Notes: generated by a model from the sequence alone, not told the origin. DNA of 64,000 nt from a bacterium (GCA_018822665.1 JAHJJX010000008.1:62001-126000), one strand, 5' to 3'. Shown: positions 47,938 to 57,080, numbered from the stretch's first letter. Made by a program: numbers and translations.

Positions 47938-48681
47938 TTATACGAGATAACCGTACTTTCTTAAAACAGCTTTTCCCTTTTCGCTCAATATAAAGTCATA
48001 AAATACTTTATATTCACTCTGCCCCTCTCCATATTTTAAAAGAACCATACCCTGTTGTATGGGTGTGTATAATTTTGCGTCTACCGTCTTCCAGTTGATT
48101 CCCTCTTTGAACTGCGCCATCTTTGAGCTATACAAAGATGATTTGGCAATAAATCCTATGTCAGCGGCCGTAACCGTATAAGCAACAGTTTGAGAAACCG
48201 ATTCTGCAAAAACAAATTTCTCTTTCACGCTTTCATAAACACCGCCATTTTTCATAGCTTCTACAGCCGCTTTTCCATAAGGTGCCGTAGCCGGATTTGC
48301 TACTGCTATTCTTGAGACAGAACTCTCTTTGAGCACTTCCATCCCTTTGGAAAAATCTATGGGCTTCACGCTAAGATATGCAAGTTCACCCTGTGCATAC
48401 ACAACCTCTTTTGTTATAGCTATTTTCTTCGCATGCAGGGCATGTGGAAAATTCATATCCGCCGACATAAAAAGCCCATAAGGCGCACCGTTTAATATCT
48501 GCGCATTCAGCTTTCCGCTGCTGCCGAGGGTTACTTGCACCTGTGTTTGAGGGTTGCTCTTCTCAAACTCTTCTTTCAAGGCATCCATCGCATAACTGAC
48601 ATTTGCCGCTACGGCTATGTTGATTTTTCCCGCTAAAAGAGCAGAACTTGCAAGGAGCAGGGTAAGTATCCATTTCTTCAT
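47938..48681 (-). CDS. modA: Molybdate/tungstate-binding periplasmic protein ModA
   Basis: A 247-residue substrate-binding protein with signal MKKWILTLLLASSALLAGK. Family motifs are VAANVSYAMDAL, LGSSGKLNAQILNGAPYGLFMSAD, and AVANPATAPYGKAAVEAM. The oxyanion-contact Ser residues (SYAM, GSSG) are present. The permease ModB and ATPase ModC genes are not adjacent nor in the window, which is unusual because modA normally leads a modABC operon. modE lies directly upstream. A perfect copy of the iterated word encodes Phe-Pro-His-Ala-Leu. Confidence 0.93.
   Translation of the reverse strand: MKKWILTLLLASSALLAGKINIAVAANVSYAMDALKEEFEKSNPQTQVQVTLGSSGKLNAQILNGAPYGLFMSADMNFPHALHAKKIAITKEVVYAQGELAYLSVKPIDFSKGMEVLKESSVSRIAVANPATAPYGKAAVEAMKNGGVYESVKEKFVFAESVSQTVAYTVTAADIGFIAKSSLYSSKMAQFKEGINWKTVDAKLYTPIQQGMVLLKYGEGQSEYKVFYDFILSEKGKAVLRKYGYLV
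48439..48449 (+). repeat. Perfect GGCATGTGGAA word
   Basis: In modA; the coding strand reads Asn-Phe-Pro-His-Ala-Leu. Flank CAG instead of CTT. Confidence 0.85.
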
Positions 48682-48714
48682 TTTTTTCCTTTTAAAATAA
48701 ATAGTTCAGTTTAA

Positions 48715-48732
48715 AACGGCCTTATAGCCGTT
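48715..48732 (-). terminator. Hairpin between modE and modA
   Basis: AACGGC-CTTATA-GCCGTT, a 6-bp stem followed on the minus strand by TTAAAC. It lies in the 119-base gap after modE and may terminate part of the modE transcripts before modA. Confidence 0.5.
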
Positions 48733-48800
48733 CACATCTTAATGCACTCAGCAGTCATTAAAATAAAAAATATATCGGTAATGAGAATGCAATTTCCATA

Positions 48801-49592
48801 CTACCAGATACCAATCATGATGCTCTTTGGCTTACAAAATCCAACAACTTGCATCCCGTTTTTAAGTTGAAGTTCCTCAAGTGTATCCATAGGCATCGTA
48901 GAACAAATGGTGTTTGCGCATCCTAATGTAATAACCACCTCCGCATCAAAATTCCCGCGGCTGATGCGGCTCACATTTCCTACAAAACGGTTTCTGCCGC
49001 TTTTTTTCAGTTCCATCTCTGTGCTTAAAACCACCGCATTTGCTTTAAAGAGCGCATGTACTTCTGTGCCGACTTTCAAATCAAGTGCATCAAGTGAATC
49101 ATTCGTAATAATCGCCATAAAAATATCTTCGCCGTGAAGTTGTAAAAAAATTTCACTCTCAACCACACCTTTTTGAATTTCAATCACTTTTGCTTTTAGC
49201 TGATTTCTTGCACTCATTCGGACATTCATACTTTCTAAAAGACGAAAATGACCCTTTTCTTGAGAGATGCGCTGAGAAAGATTATTTAAAAAAGCCGTAT
49301 GTTCCTCTTCTAAAATTTTATAGGTGGCTATAAGCTCCTTGGCATACTCCGTGATATGTGTTCCCCCTCCCCCTTTGCCGCCTTTAGAGCGCAAAACAAG
49401 AGAATACTCAGATAAATTGTTCATTGCATCCACTGCGTCCCAGGCCGCCTTATAACTCATCTTCATCATTTTAGCGGCTTGGGTAATCGAGCCGCTCTCC
49501 TGAATGCGCAGCAAAAGCTCTATGCGTCCTCTTCCGAGAAAGCTGTGCTCTTGCTTGCTCATCCAAAAACGCCCCTCTAAATTGTTATCCAT
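48801..49592 (-). CDS. modE: Molybdate/tungstate-responsive regulator ModE
   Basis: A 263-residue regulator. Residues ~15-90 are the winged-helix domain (GRGRIELLLRIQESGSITQAAKMMKMSYKAAWDAVDAMN, then RSKGGKGGGGTHIT). Two C-terminal molbindin (TOBE) repeats follow, with ARNQLKAKVIEIQKGVVESEI and GRNRFVGNVSRISRGNFDAEV. Full-length ModE binds DNA when loaded with molybdate or tungstate. It lies upstream of modA, and ModE-like sites stand before its own gene and before the porin, so a small regulon is visible here. Confidence 0.95.
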   Translation of the reverse strand: MDNNLEGRFWMSKQEHSFLGRGRIELLLRIQESGSITQAAKMMKMSYKAAWDAVDAMNNLSEYSLVLRSKGGKGGGGTHITEYAKELIATYKILEEEHTAFLNNLSQRISQEKGHFRLLESMNVRMSARNQLKAKVIEIQKGVVESEIFLQLHGEDIFMAIITNDSLDALDLKVGTEVHALFKANAVVLSTEMELKKSGRNRFVGNVSRISRGNFDAEVVITLGCANTICSTMPMDTLEELQLKNGMQVVGFCKPKSIMIGIW

Positions 49593-49617
49593 TTTTTGTC
49601 CGAATTTATTTAATTTT

Positions 49618-49641
49618 CAAAGTATATTAAAATATATATCG
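49618..49641 (-). promoter_or_regulatory. ModE-like half-conserved box upstream of modE
   Basis: On the minus strand CGATATATA-N6-TATACTTTG: the left arm is identical to the porin box, the right arm keeps only TATA. It lies 26-49 bases upstream of the modE start, so autoregulation is possible. Confidence 0.5.
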
Positions 49642-49708
49642 CTTGTCAAGTTAAAGAAATATTTCATTTTATAATGAATTAAATACACTGCTTACAGAAT
49701 CCATAGAG

Positions 49709-49714
49709 TATAAT
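49709..49714 (+). promoter_or_regulatory. -10 element of tex
   Basis: TATAAT 21 bases before the ATG at 49735. A TTG at 49714 would be within the -10, which rules it out as the start. Confidence 0.55.
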
Positions 49715-49734
49715 TGCCAAAAAAAAGAAAAAAT

Positions 49735-51831
49735 ATGAACAATTTAATACATCTGCTTACAGAAAAAACGAAACTAAACAATGAGCACATTCAAAATATT
49801 TTAAAACTTCTTGAAGAGGGTGCCACCATCCCCTTTATCGCACGATATCGCAAAGAGATGACGGGCGGAGCAGATGATGAAGTGCTGCGTGAATTTGAAG
49901 ATATTTATGCAAGTACAAAAAATCTTTTAGAGAGAAAAGCAGATATCCTGAGACTTATCGAAGAAAAAGGTGTTTTAACCCAAGAGATAAAAAAGAGCGT
50001 AGAAATGGCACAGACTCTCAGAGAAGCAGAAGATATCTATCGCCCTTTTAAAGAGAAAAAAAGTTCCCGTGCGGCAACTGCCATCACAAATGGTTTAGAC
50101 CCCTTAGCCGACATTTTAGAGAGTGCAAAACTCAGTAAAGAAGCGTTCATTCCACATGCCCAAAGTTTTGTAAAAGAGGGTGTGTCCTGCGTGGAAGATG
50201 CCATCAAAGGGGCTCAAGATATTTTAGCGCAGAGATATGCCGACTTGCCCAAAGAGCGTGAAGCGATTCGCAACAACATGCTTCGTCACGGTATTTTAGA
50301 AACCAAGGAAGCTAAAAGTTTTGATGAAAAGGGTGTTTTTGCAAATTTTAGAAACCACTCTGAAAAAGTTTCATACATCCCTTCTCACCGCTATTTGGCA
50401 ATTATGCGCGGAGTCAAAGAGAAGGAACTCTCGGTAAAAATAAGCGTAGACACCGACTATTTTGAAGAAAATATCAGGCAGTATAAAATTCCTCGAAATG
50501 CTTCAAGCTCTAAAGAACTCCTTTTTGAAGCTTACAAAGATGGACTTAAGCGCCTTATGCTTCCCTCCATCGAGAGAGAAGTTCATGCCCAGCTCAAAGA
50601 AAAGGCAGACCTCTCCGCTATCTCGGTTTTTGGTAAAAATCTTCACCAGCTTCTTATGACTCCCCCCGTCACAAAAAGAGTTCTCTTAGGCGTTGACCCT
50701 GCGTATGTAAGCGGATGCAAACTTGCTGTTATTGATGAAAACGGAACCTATTTGGAATCAGCCGTCATTTACCCCACTCAGCCAAAAAATGACTACAACA
50801 ACGCAAAAGCAAAGGTGCTCTTTCTTTCTAAAAAATACAACATTAGCGGGGTTGCCATCGGCAACGGAACCGGTTCAAGAGAAACACAGGAGTTTTTTGC
50901 GCGCCTCAACCGTGAAGAAAATGCGAACCTGAGCTACACGGTTGTCTCAGAAGCAGGCGCTTCCGTGTATTCCGCTTCAAAAATTGCAACCCAAGAATAC
51001 CCTACACTTGATGTGACCATACGAGGTGCCATTTCTATTGCCGCAAGGCTTCGCGATCCCATGGCGGCTTTAGTCAAAATTGACCCGAAATCTCTTGGAA
51101 TTGGGCAGTATCAGCACGATGTCGACCAAAAACTTTTAGAAAAAAAACTCACGGATGTCACGCAGGACCTCGTCAACCGCGTAGGTGTCGACATTAACTC
51201 GGCATCTGCTTCTCTTTTAGCTTATGTGGCGGGCGTAGGAGCTAAAGTAGCACAAAATATCATCGCTTTTCGAGAAGAGTTTGGAAGTTTTCAAAGCAAA
51301 GAACAGCTCTTAAAGGTCAAAGGTTTGGGAAAAAAAGCGTATGAACAAGCCTCGGGATTCATTCGCATTAAAGATGGCAAAAGTATTTTTGACAATACCG
51401 GAATTCACCCTGAGAGTTACGAGATAGCCAAAAAACTTCAAGGTTTGGATTTGGCGCGTGTGGATATAAACGAAAAAGCGCAACTCTGGCATGTGGGAAT
51501 CGAGACTTTAAAAGATATTATAAAAGAGTTGCAAAAGCCCGGTTTTGACCCAAGAGAGGAGCTGCCTGCCATCCCTTTTAAAGAGGGAGTAACCGATATT
51601 AAAATGCTGAGTGTCGGCAGTTTTGTTTCGGGTATTGTTCGCAATATCGCTGATTTTGGCGCTTTTGTAGACATCGGGCTCAAAAATGACGGGATGATTC
51701 ATATCTCAAAAATGAGCTCCAAACGGATTTCCCATCCGCTTGAAGTACTGTCACTCAACCAATACCTGCCACAAATCGAAGTGATTTCTATTGATACGCA
51801 AAAAGGGAAAGTGGGTTTGAGTCTGGTGTGA
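49735..51831 (+). CDS. tex: Transcription accessory protein Tex (S1 RNA-binding)
   Basis: A 698-residue nucleic-acid-binding protein with the full Tex layout: N-terminal helical region with EEGATIPFIARYRKE (about residue 28), a YqgF/RNase H-like domain (LLGVDPAYVSGCKLAV), a helix-hairpin-helix module (SASLLAYVAGVGAKVAQNII and KGLGKKAYEQ), and a C-terminal S1 domain (GSFVSGIVRNIADFGAFVDIG). The start is ATG 49735 because a -10 element overlaps the earlier TTG. It contains two copies of the iterated word, one perfect. Confidence 0.96.
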   Translation: MNNLIHLLTEKTKLNNEHIQNILKLLEEGATIPFIARYRKEMTGGADDEVLREFEDIYASTKNLLERKADILRLIEEKGVLTQEIKKSVEMAQTLREAEDIYRPFKEKKSSRAATAITNGLDPLADILESAKLSKEAFIPHAQSFVKEGVSCVEDAIKGAQDILAQRYADLPKEREAIRNNMLRHGILETKEAKSFDEKGVFANFRNHSEKVSYIPSHRYLAIMRGVKEKELSVKISVDTDYFEENIRQYKIPRNASSSKELLFEAYKDGLKRLMLPSIEREVHAQLKEKADLSAISVFGKNLHQLLMTPPVTKRVLLGVDPAYVSGCKLAVIDENGTYLESAVIYPTQPKNDYNNAKAKVLFLSKKYNISGVAIGNGTGSRETQEFFARLNREENANLSYTVVSEAGASVYSASKIATQEYPTLDVTIRGAISIAARLRDPMAALVKIDPKSLGIGQYQHDVDQKLLEKKLTDVTQDLVNRVGVDINSASASLLAYVAGVGAKVAQNIIAFREEFGSFQSKEQLLKVKGLGKKAYEQASGFIRIKDGKSIFDNTGIHPESYEIAKKLQGLDLARVDINEKAQLWHVGIETLKDIIKELQKPGFDPREELPAIPFKEGVTDIKMLSVGSFVSGIVRNIADFGAFVDIGLKNDGMIHISKMSSKRISHPLEVLSLNQYLPQIEVISIDTQKGKVGLSLV
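50150..50160 (-). repeat. Perfect GGCATGTGGAA word
   Basis: In tex, where the coding strand reads Ile-Pro-His-Ala-Gln. Flank CTTTG. Confidence 0.85.
51488..51498 (+). repeat. GGCATGTGGGA, 10/11 match
   Basis: In tex, read as Trp-His-Val-Gly. Confidence 0.65.
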
Positions 51832-51844
51832 TATAATTGCGCCT
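51832..51844 (+). promoter_or_regulatory. -10 element giving a near-leaderless mRNA
   Basis: TATAAT at 51832-51837 across the end of tex, with the expected start at 51843-51845 and the GNAT ATG at 51845. No Shine-Dalgarno sequence can fit. Confidence 0.5.
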
Positions 51845-52396
51845 ATGAAACCGATACTTTACTTTTTAAGATCAACAGAACAAAAAATCGCAACCGGCAT
51901 GCTTCACTATGCAAAACGTCTTGATGCATACAACAAGACGCTCGCAGATTTTCCCCAACTCTGCATTTACGAAAAGCACTATGGACTCACACAAAAAGAC
52001 CTCGGGCTTTATGCCCTGCTTGAACATGAGATTGCAGGTGCGGCATGGATACGTCTGCTAAGAGAAGAGGATGGGGCAAACGCTTATGTGGATGAGAAAA
52101 CACCGGTTCTCATTATAGGCATAAAACCGGAGTTTAGAGCCCAAGGCATCGGTTCTGCCATGCTTGAGCAACTTCTCCTCGAAGCAGGAGCGCTTTATGA
52201 GCAGATAAGCGTGAGCGTAGTCAAGGACTCGCCGGCAATAAAATTTTATGAGCGTTTTGGATTTAGTATTACACAGGGGTCTGTGAAAAAAAGCATCGTC
52301 GATGATTCAGATGTTGTTACTCTGACAAAAAAACTGATACAGCAAGAGGTCAAACGCCCTAGCGACGGGTATGACCCAAAAAAGTGGATGGACTAA
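51845..52396 (+). CDS. GNAT-family acetyltransferase
   Basis: A 183-residue protein. The acetyl-CoA site is IKPEFRAQGIGSAMLEQLL (RxxGxG) around residues 96-114, with the following strand ISVSVVKDSPAIKFYERFGF typical of GNAT enzymes. The acceptor is unknown. It has its own -10 element immediately upstream and probably a leaderless or very short leader mRNA. The end overlaps the convergent metallopeptidase gene by 4 bases. Confidence 0.88.
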   Translation: MKPILYFLRSTEQKIATGMLHYAKRLDAYNKTLADFPQLCIYEKHYGLTQKDLGLYALLEHEIAGAAWIRLLREEDGANAYVDEKTPVLIIGIKPEFRAQGIGSAMLEQLLLEAGALYEQISVSVVKDSPAIKFYERFGFSITQGSVKKSIVDDSDVVTLTKKLIQQEVKRPSDGYDPKKWMD

Positions 52397-52905
52397 TTCC
52401 ACTCCTCTATTTTTCCAAAAAGGTCAACATGCGTCAGATAAAGACGCAAATCAAACTCCAGCTGATGATACGTCGGCTCCATATATTCACACAAGTTATA
52501 AAATGCTTTGTTATGCTCTTTTTCTCTAAAGTGCGCAAGCTCATGCACAACAATCATCCGCAAAAACTCTTGCGGAACGCTCTTAAACAAAGAAGCGATT
52601 CGAATCTCGTTTTTAGCTTTAAGCTTGCTTCCCTGCACTCTTGAGATAAAATGGTGCGTGCCCAAAGCGTTATGAATCACATTTATTTTACCGTCATACA
52701 GAACTTTGCTCAGGGGTGATGCTTTTTTTATATACGCATTTTTCAGCTCACTCACATAAGAAAAAAGTGTCTTGTCATTTTTTATGGCATGTGGAGATGC
52801 GTATTTTTTTAAAAGGTGCTGGGTGAGTTTATCTTGTTTTATAAGCCCGTGAACTTGGGCTTGTGTTTGCTCGTGATAATGACTGAGGTATTTGAGCTTG
52901 TTCAT
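52393..52905 (-). CDS. YgjP-like metallopeptidase domain protein (M48-type motif)
   Basis: A 170-residue protein with the zinc motif VHELAHFREKEHNKAFY: H-E-x-x-H followed six residues on by a further His, as in the YgjP/DUF45 family. Conserved upstream region SRVQGSKLKAKNEIRIASLF. Related proteins are small cytoplasmic zinc peptidases of unclear substrate. The gene lies 12 bases after dbpA on the same strand. A word copy at 52786 encodes Ser-Pro-His-Ala. Confidence 0.85.
   Translation of the reverse strand: MNKLKYLSHYHEQTQAQVHGLIKQDKLTQHLLKKYASPHAIKNDKTLFSYVSELKNAYIKKASPLSKVLYDGKINVIHNALGTHHFISRVQGSKLKAKNEIRIASLFKSVPQEFLRMIVVHELAHFREKEHNKAFYNLCEYMEPTYHQLEFDLRLYLTHVDLFGKIEEWN
52786..52796 (+). 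repeat. GGCATGTGGAG, 10/11 match
   Basis: In the metallopeptidase gene; the coding strand reads Ser-Pro-His-Ala-Ile. Confidence 0.65.
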
Positions 52906-52917
52906 GGCTTGCGGTTT

Positions 52918-54291
52918 TTAGAGTATCCAAACAGAAAATTTCTTACCCTTGATTTTTCCGTCTTTGAGCTTCTTATAGGCTTCATCTATTTGGTTTCTCT
53001 GTATGGCGACATAACTTTGTCTGTCGTAAATATCTATCTTGCCTATGCAATCTCCTAAAAGTCCCGCTTCTCCTGTTAATGCGCCCAGTAAATCCCCTGC
53101 GCGGACTTTGTCTTTTTTACCACCTTCGATAACAAGGGTTACATTGAGGGGTCTCATCTCAAAGTTGTTTACTTTTTTCAAAGAAGTGTATGCTTCAAAA
53201 GAGCGAGTTTCATTTTTATAAAATTCTGCTGATTGCGCCTCATCTTCACTGTAAAGAGTCATTGCAAGCCCTTCTTTTCCGGCTCTCGCCGTTCTGCCTA
53301 TACGGTGCGTATATGTTTCTTGGGAGTGCGGAAGGTCATAATTTACAACCATCGCAAGTTCTTTGATGTCAAGTCCACGAGCCGCGACATCGGTTGCGAC
53401 TAAAACCGAACAGCTGCGGTTTGCAAACTGAACCAAAACATCATTTCTCTCATACTGTTCCAAATCGCCGTGGATAGCTAGGGCATCTATCTTTTTATCT
53501 TGCATCATGTTTGCAATCTCATCCGCTTCTATTTTTGTATTACAAAAAACGATGGCATTTTCCGGATTGAAGGCACTGAATATATTTACCAGAGTTTGGA
53601 GTTTTTCTCCTCGTGGAGTTTCATAAAATTTTTCAGTGATACGATTTGCGCTCTCGTGGGAAGTGGTTTTTATATCTATTGCATCTTTTTGTATGGATGC
53701 GCTGAGCTCGACTATCTCATCCGGAAACGTTGCCGAAAAGAGAAGCGTTTGACGCTCTTTTTTTGCATAGGATATAACCTTCTCAATCTCTTCTATAAAT
53801 CCCATATCTAGCATACGGTCTGCTTCATCAAGCACAAGCGTGTCCAAATCTTCCAAATGGAGCGTTGCTTTATCCAGATGTTTAAGAACCCTTCCCGGCG
53901 TTCCAACAATAATGTGTGCGCCATGACGAAGGGAGCCTAACTGTGGTCCAAAAGCAGTTCCTCCACACAAAGTGAGAATCTTCACGTTATGTGCAAATCT
54001 GGCAATACGTCGAAGCTCTTTTGCCACTTGGTCCGCCAATTCACGCGTAGGGCAAAGAACAAGCGACTGCACTCTGAATTTTTTAACGTCCAGCTTATTT
54101 AACAGCCCTATTCCAAAAGCCGCTGTTTTTCCGCTTCCCGTTTTTGCCTGTGCAATTACATCACGCCCTTGTAAAATAAAAGGCAAAGCCTGCTCCTGAA
54201 CAGCAGTCATTTCGGCAAAACCTAATTCATTGAGGTTTTCAAGCATGGCATGTGGAAGTTGAAGTGTGGAGAAGTCTTTAGATTTCATGTG
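52918..54291 (-). CDS. dbpA: DEAD-box ATP-dependent RNA helicase DbpA
   Basis: A 457-residue helicase. Motifs in order: Q-motif AVQEQALPF, Walker A AKTGSGKT, PTRELA, DEAD in VLDEADRML, SAT in LFSATFP, and the late HRIGRTARAG. The C-terminal domain (MRPLNVTLVIEGGKKDKVRAGDLLGAL) is the DbpA RNA-binding fold that directs the helicase to hairpin 92 of 23S rRNA. The ATG at 54291 is preferred over 54297 because AAGAAAAG lies at the right distance; codons before it are probably untranslated. Confidence 0.95.
   Translation of the reverse strand, partial: HMKSKDFSTLQLPHAMLENLNELGFAEMTAVQEQALPFILQGRDVIAQAKTGSGKTAAFGIGLLNKLDVKKFRVQSLVLCPTRELADQVAKELRRIARFAHNVKILTLCGGTAFGPQLGSLRHGAHIIVGTPGRVLKHLDKATLHLEDLDTLVLDEADRMLDMGFIEEIEKVISYAKKERQTLLFSATFPDEIVELSASIQKDAIDIKTTSHESANRITEKFYETPRGEKLQTLVNIFSAFNPENAIVFCNTKIEADEIANMMQDKKIDALAIHGDLEQYERNDVLVQFANRSCSVLVATDVAARGLDIKELAMVVNYDLPHSQETYTHRIGRTARAGKEGLAMTLYSEDEAQSAEFYKNETRSFEAYTSLKKVNNFEMRPLNVTLVIEGGKKDKVRAGDLLGALTGEAGLLGDCIGKIDIYDRQSYVAIQRNQIDEAYKKLKDGKIKGKKFSVWIL
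54247..54257 (+). repeat. Perfect GGCATGTGGAA word
   Basis: In dbpA; the coding strand reads Leu-Pro-His-Ala-Met. Flank CAT. Confidence 0.85.
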
Positions 54292-54425
54292 CATTCTTTT
54301 CTTGAAATTATAGCATGTGTTGTTGAGAAGAAGGTTGGGCAACGATACAATAACTACGCTTTTACTTTAAATCATTATTAATTATTATAATGTTAGTATT
54401 AAATAATTTATGTTAAGCGGGTTGT

Positions 54426-57080
54426 ATGAAATTACTATTTTTGGTGCTCTTTTTTTTATTTTATTTCTCTGCACAGCTTCAGGCGCAAAACACGCAAAAA
54501 GAATTTTTACAATTACCGCAGAAGGTATCTTTGCAACTGCAATGGAAACACCAGTTTGAAAATGCGGGTTTTTATGCTGCGATTGAGCAGGGCTACTACG
54601 AAGAAGAAGGTCTTGAAGTTGAGCTAAGAGAGATACAGCCAACACTCATTCCCGTACAAGAGGTCATTGAACAAAGAGCTACCTTCGGTCTTACCTATTC
54701 AAGTCTGGTTGCCGATTATCTGCAGGGAAAACCTGTCGTCATGCTTGCAAATATTTTTAAACATTCGGCTCTGGTTCTCATCTCTCAAAAAGAGTTGAAT
54801 CTGCCTTCGGATTTAGTTGGCAAAAGAGTGATGGGAAGCAAGACGGAGCTTCAAAACTCAGGTATCACTTTAATGTTTCATAAATTCAATATGAGCACAG
54901 ATGATATTGTTGCCATAGAGCCTACCTACGCCATTGATGATTTTGTTAATAAAAAAGTGGACGCAATGACCGCTTTTATTACAAATCAGCCCTATCTTTT
55001 AAATAAGAAAAAAATCAAATACACCCTCCACAATCCGACAAACTACGGTTCCCAGTTTTATGATGTCAATCTTTTTACATCAAAAGAGGAGCTGCAAAAT
55101 AATCCAAAAAGAGTCGAAGCCTTTACAAGAGCCAGTATAAAAGGCTGGACCTATGCGCTTGAGCACAGCAATGAAATCATTGAGCTCATTTTAAAAAAAT
55201 ACAACACCCAAAACAAGAGCAAAGAAGCTCTCCTTTATGAAGCCGAGATGACAAAAAGTTTGATTCTTCCAAATATATATAAAATCGGAAGTATCAACTG
55301 CGACATACTTCAAGATATGGCAAACAATTTTATACACCTTGGGCTCATTCCCGACAATCATGATGTGAATTTCAAAAATTTTACGCTCCATGATATTTGC
55401 AAATCCGATGAAATATCCCAGTTTACAAAAGAAGAAAAAAAATATCTCAAGCAAAAAAAAGAACTCAAAGTTTGTGTCGACCCAAACTGGATGCCTTTTG
55501 AGGGGATTAAAAATGGGCTCCATATCGGCATGAGTTCAGATTATATGAGAATCATAGAATCAAAAATACAGATACCCATCACACTAGTACCCACTCAAAG
55601 CTGGAATGAATCTTTGAAATTTGCAAAAAGCGGCATGTGCGATATTCTGCCTCTTGTGATGAATACGCCCCAAAGACAAGAGTATTTTAATGTTACAAAA
55701 CCTTACCTAATCTCCTCCTTGGTGATTGCAACAAGCAATGATAAATTTTTTATAGCAGATATTGCGGATGTTCTTGATAAAAAATTTGCAGTTGTAAAAG
55801 GCTACGCATTTATTGAGGTACTCAAGATGAAATATCCTTCTATTAAATTAGTAGAGGTAGAAAATATCAGCGAGGGTCTTGAGGAGGTATCCAAAGGAAA
55901 TATCTATGGTTTAATTGACAATTTGACTACCATCGGCTATCTTATACAAAAAAAATATCTGGGCACTCTTAAAATTGCAGGAAAAATTGATCAGACTTGG
56001 GGGCTTGGCGCAGGCGTAAAAAAAGACAATCTTGTGCTTTTGAGTATTTTAGACAAAACAATTGATACCATTGATGAAAAGCAAAAACAGACCATTTTGA
56101 ACCAATGGACAAGCATTAACTATGACCGAGGTTACGACTACACTTTATTATGGCAGATTTTCGGTGCTTTATGTTTAATTTTTCTTTTCATTTTATATCG
56201 CTACCGACTCATAGTGCAATACAATAAAAAGATTAAAAGATATCTGAGTGTAATCAATAAAAATATACTTATGCTTTCCATAGATTTACACGGCATTGTG
56301 ACAGATGTAAGCGAAGCATTTTGCGAAACAACCGATTATTCTAAAAATGAAATTATCGGGCACAAATACAACTTGCTCCAAAGCGATAACAAGACAGATG
56401 TTCTTTTTAAAAAAATGCACAAAGCCGTAAGAAATGGGGAAAGCTGGCATGGAGAAGTTAGAAACAAGAAAAAAGACGGCTCCTTTTATTGGGCAGACAT
56501 CGTGATAAGTGCGATATTCAATCCAAGCGGTTCCATAGAAGGCTATCACGTTATTCAGCACGATATTACCGATAAAAAACGCATAGAAGAACTCTCCGTA
56601 ACAGACCAGCTTACACAAATATCCAACAGATTGCATCTTGAGAACAGTTTTGACATCGAATCAAAAAGGGCAAAAAGATACAATAAAATTTACTCCGTCA
56701 TCATTCTCGATATTGACTTTTTCAAAGCGATAAACGATGAACACGGGCATCTTGTAGGGGATACCGTCTTGGTAAATATAGCGAAAATATTAAGCCAAAA
56801 CATACGAGACACAGATGTTATAGGACGCTGGGGAGGAGAGGAGTTTTTAATTATCTGTCCTCTTACGGCTGCAAATATTGCAAAAGGCATTGCCGAAAAA
56901 CTAAGAAAAAAAATAGAAGCTTTTGATTTTTGCAAAGCAGGCAAAGTAACCTGCAGTTTTGGTATCTCAGAATTTAAGCTTGAAGATAAAGATAAAAATG
57001 AAGTGATTAAAAGAGCAGATACCGCCCTTTACATCGCTAAAGAGAAGGGGAGAAATAAAGTTGTTGTCTTAACAAACTAA
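54426..57080 (+). CDS. Diguanylate cyclase with two periplasmic binding-protein sensors and a PAS domain
   Basis: An 884-residue membrane protein. After a signal/anchor (residues 1-21) come an NMT1/THI5-like domain (about 33-265: VSLQLQWKHQFENAGFYAAIEQGYYEEEGLEV), an SBP_bac_3-type domain (about 335-560: ELKVCVDPNWMPFEGI), one span (~568-588), a PAS domain (~600-715, with NEIIGHKYNLLQ), and GGDEF (~720-884). The active site is GGEEF, preceded at the standard five-residue distance by an RDTD inhibitory site. It should make c-di-GMP in response to two periplasmic ligands. Neighbouring PilZ proteins (BcsA, Alg44-like, REC-PilZ) are possible users. Confidence 0.92.
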   Translation: MKLLFLVLFFLFYFSAQLQAQNTQKEFLQLPQKVSLQLQWKHQFENAGFYAAIEQGYYEEEGLEVELREIQPTLIPVQEVIEQRATFGLTYSSLVADYLQGKPVVMLANIFKHSALVLISQKELNLPSDLVGKRVMGSKTELQNSGITLMFHKFNMSTDDIVAIEPTYAIDDFVNKKVDAMTAFITNQPYLLNKKKIKYTLHNPTNYGSQFYDVNLFTSKEELQNNPKRVEAFTRASIKGWTYALEHSNEIIELILKKYNTQNKSKEALLYEAEMTKSLILPNIYKIGSINCDILQDMANNFIHLGLIPDNHDVNFKNFTLHDICKSDEISQFTKEEKKYLKQKKELKVCVDPNWMPFEGIKNGLHIGMSSDYMRIIESKIQIPITLVPTQSWNESLKFAKSGMCDILPLVMNTPQRQEYFNVTKPYLISSLVIATSNDKFFIADIADVLDKKFAVVKGYAFIEVLKMKYPSIKLVEVENISEGLEEVSKGNIYGLIDNLTTIGYLIQKKYLGTLKIAGKIDQTWGLGAGVKKDNLVLLSILDKTIDTIDEKQKQTILNQWTSINYDRGYDYTLLWQIFGALCLIFLFILYRYRLIVQYNKKIKRYLSVINKNILMLSIDLHGIVTDVSEAFCETTDYSKNEIIGHKYNLLQSDNKTDVLFKKMHKAVRNGESWHGEVRNKKKDGSFYWADIVISAIFNPSGSIEGYHVIQHDITDKKRIEELSVTDQLTQISNRLHLENSFDIESKRAKRYNKIYSVIILDIDFFKAINDEHGHLVGDTVLVNIAKILSQNIRDTDVIGRWGGEEFLIICPLTAANIAKGIAEKLRKKIEAFDFCKAGKVTCSFGISEFKLEDKDKNEVIKRADTALYIAKEKGRNKVVVLTN

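Noticed and set aside
48765-48790. ModE box before modA
   Set aside because: Only one half-site (ATATATCG) is present, with no recognisable second arm.
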